15,369 bases of DNA from Anaerolineaceae bacterium UBA5838 (GTDB lineage: Bacteria > Chloroflexota > Anaerolineae > Anaerolineales > Anaerolineaceae). Under the pieces are notes generated by a model. It was not told where the DNA came from. It searched no databases and saw only the letters and a list, made by a program, of their open reading frames with translations. Both the position numbers and the translations under genes were made by a program. Numbering within the stretch: the first letter of the stretch is position 1; the number at the start of each line of letters is the position of its first letter. The stretch is from NCBI GenBank assembly GCA_002432795.1, contig DJGU01000138.1, positions 910 to 16,278 on the forward strand. The letters run 5' to 3'. Positions 14,464-15,369 of the stretch are shown in pieces.

Positions 14464-14620
14464 TGTAGGGAACAGGCCTGCCTGTTCCTCATTAGCCTGC
14501 CTGTTCCTCACTCGCGCGCCTGTTCCTCATTAACCCGCCTTTTCTTCAATGTTTCACCCTTTACACTGCAATGGTTGACGCATCCCGCAAGGGGAGGCTT
14601 TGCATGGCATCAACCCTACA
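14464..14620. repeat. MITE-like repeat, copy 2 (157 bases, four 19-base units)
   Basis: Same ends TGTAGGG (14464-14470) and CCCTACA (14614-14620). It has the same first dyad at 14469-14488 and 19-base units at 14476, 14495, 14514 and 14533, one more than copy 1, which accounts for the whole length difference. The second dyad (14573-14615) has one change (GGTTGACGC) that leaves a G-U pair on the minus-strand RNA. The last 90 bases align with copy 1 without gaps and match at 74 positions, with most differences in 14552-14572. Confidence 0.8.
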
Positions 14621-14654
14621 AACCCAATCCTAATGACAGGCGGAAAAAACGTCA

Positions 14655-14688
14655 TTAAAAAGAAACAGCGTGAAATACGCTGTTTCTT
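14655..14688 (-). terminator. Rho-independent terminator of the NERD-like gene
   Basis: A perfect 12-bp stem AAGAAACAGCGT (14660-14671) and complement (14677-14688) with loop GAAAT. Read on the minus strand it ends in CTTTTTAATG, and lies 27 bases after the stop of the gene at 14716. The T-rich arm could also stop rightward transcripts weakly. Confidence 0.85.
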
Positions 14689-14715
14689 CAATGGTTCAAA
14701 AGAATAAATTATCTA

Positions 14716-15369
14716 CTACTCTGCCCCGTTGGCATCAGACTCAACCAGCCCGTTTGCCAGCGCTTCATGCAACTTCCCAGCTATTTCCGGGCTGATTGGA
14801 TCAGTGCATGCTTCCCGGTCAACACGGCGGATATAGCGCTTCAGGTCCTCTAATTCCACCACAGGGTAGGGCGCAGTCGAGACATCGATAAGCTGAGTTT
14901 CTTTCAGGTAGACTACCATGATTGGCTTCAGTTCTGGATGCATCTCAGCCGGGATGCCTTTTTCTGTCAGGTACTTGCTTAGAATTGCAGAGGCTTCGGC
15001 AACTTCCTTGTCTGGCTTGCCGACGCTGTCCTGCCCCATCATTTTTTGGATGCGGTTCCGGGTCTTGTGTACCCACTTCCCGTCCTGATAGCTCAATTCG
15101 CCTGTGGCATTGACGGGGATCGGCATCCAAATACGGCAGGGACCCACCAGGAGCATTGGCAGCGGTGAGCTGTATACATAATAGGTGTAATCATGCCGCA
15201 ATTTTTCAAAGGCTGTGCCAAAAATTTCATCATAACGCGGCGATCGTCCGTAACGATTTACAAAATTAATACCGATTTGCGTCAGTAGGAAACCCACAAT
15301 CAGGCAGATATAAGAATATAGGATCATCGCCCCCTCTTTCTGAAAGGCGAAATAGAGACCGAGACCCAA
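14716..15369 (-). CDS. Membrane protein with NERD-like region (5' end outside window)
   Basis: 217 codons are visible and the frame is open at the right edge, so the true start may lie outside; TTG 15369 or ATG 15327 are the only in-window starts near the edge. Residues 1-38 are hydrophobic (about one to two membrane helices), then a basic link NRYGRSPRYDEI. A soluble part follows: YVYSSPLPMLLVGPCRIWMPIPV (64-86), GELSYQDGKWVHK (90-102), DKEVAEASAILSKYL (120-134), KPIMVVYLKE (148-157), and VVELEDLKRYIRRV. The order beta-strand, GxxxxxxGxW, helix and hydrophobic VVV strand resembles the NERD nuclease-related fold, but I cannot see the usual catalytic D...E-K set, so a structural or inactive variant is possible. 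Ends at its own terminator. Confidence 0.75.
   Translation of the reverse strand: MGLGLYFAFQKEGAMILYSYICLIVGFLLTQIGINFVNRYGRSPRYDEIFGTAFEKLRHDYTYYVYSSPLPMLLVGPCRIWMPIPVNATGELSYQDGKWVHKTRNRIQKMMGQDSVGKPDKEVAEASAILSKYLTEKGIPAEMHPELKPIMVVYLKETQLIDVSTAPYPVVELEDLKRYIRRVDREACTDPISPEIAGKLHEALANGLVESDANGAE

Larger units (their letters stand above)
14261..14715. other. 455-base intergenic region made of repeats
   Basis: Between the converging pseudouridine synthase and NERD-like genes. It holds two MITE-like repeat copies (14292-14429 and 14464-14620) and the minus-strand terminator. A 106-codon open frame across the repeats has low-complexity composition, no ribosome site and no recognisable family, so I do not call a gene. 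TAATTTTTTCC directly after the synthase stop is T-rich but has no stem before it. Confidence 0.8.

Noticed and set aside
14476..14551. Short regular repeats that could suggest a CRISPR array
   Set aside because: The 19-base units abut directly with no spacers, and they lie inside an element with inverted ends; no cas genes are nearby.
14338..14658. 106-codon plus-strand ORF over the repeats
   Set aside because: It is built entirely from the two repeat copies, has no ribosome site, odd composition and no family pattern.

Overview
The window looks like chromosomal DNA of an anaerobic Chloroflexota bacterium of the Anaerolineae type. This is an inference from the mix of gene families: a PPi-type phosphofructokinase, an RsmD relative with an APPQY motif, a GT87-like membrane enzyme, a DUF3798-type transporter and TGTAGGG...CCCTACA repeats. 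Base composition looks moderate and no rRNA, tRNA, phage or CRISPR array is visible.

Layout. (1) 1-2222, minus strand: a housekeeping operon with the primary sigma factor (rpoD/sigA), an acidic protein of unknown function started by GTG two bases after the sigma stop, and nucleoside diphosphate kinase cut by the window edge at its catalytic His. (2) 2356-7945, minus strand: a complete ABC uptake operon. The order of transcription is a DUF3798-type lipoprotein, a hairpin with a U tract, a double-NBD ATPase and two permeases joined by 4-bp ATGA overlaps, ending at a strong intrinsic terminator. Its promoter is a near-consensus TTGACA-N17-TAACAT with an extended -10 element and a dyad about 70 bases upstream of the predicted start. 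The substrate is unknown; this is the least characterised system in the window. (3) 8307-10780, plus strand: a good promoter drives a GT87-like polytopic membrane protein and, 13 bases later, a phosphofructokinase with pyrophosphate-type residues. (4) 10830-12867: a NUDIX hydrolase on plus, overlapping tail to tail with rsmD on minus, which follows a UDP-glucuronate decarboxylase gene. (5) 12936-14260, plus strand: scpB and a RluB/RsuA-type pseudouridine synthase with TGATG coupling. (6) 14261-14715: two tandem MITE-like repeats that differ in length by exactly one 19-base unit, then a terminator. (7) 14716-15369, minus strand: a membrane protein with a NERD-like region, open at the window edge.

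The parts are mostly independent. The ABC operon imports an unidentified, probably small organic ligand. The PFK points to PPi-linked glycolysis. The GT87-like protein and UDP-glucuronate decarboxylase fit cell-surface glycan synthesis. The remaining genes serve transcription, chromosome segregation, rRNA modification and nucleotide pools. All functional calls come from reading motifs by eye; no database search was run.
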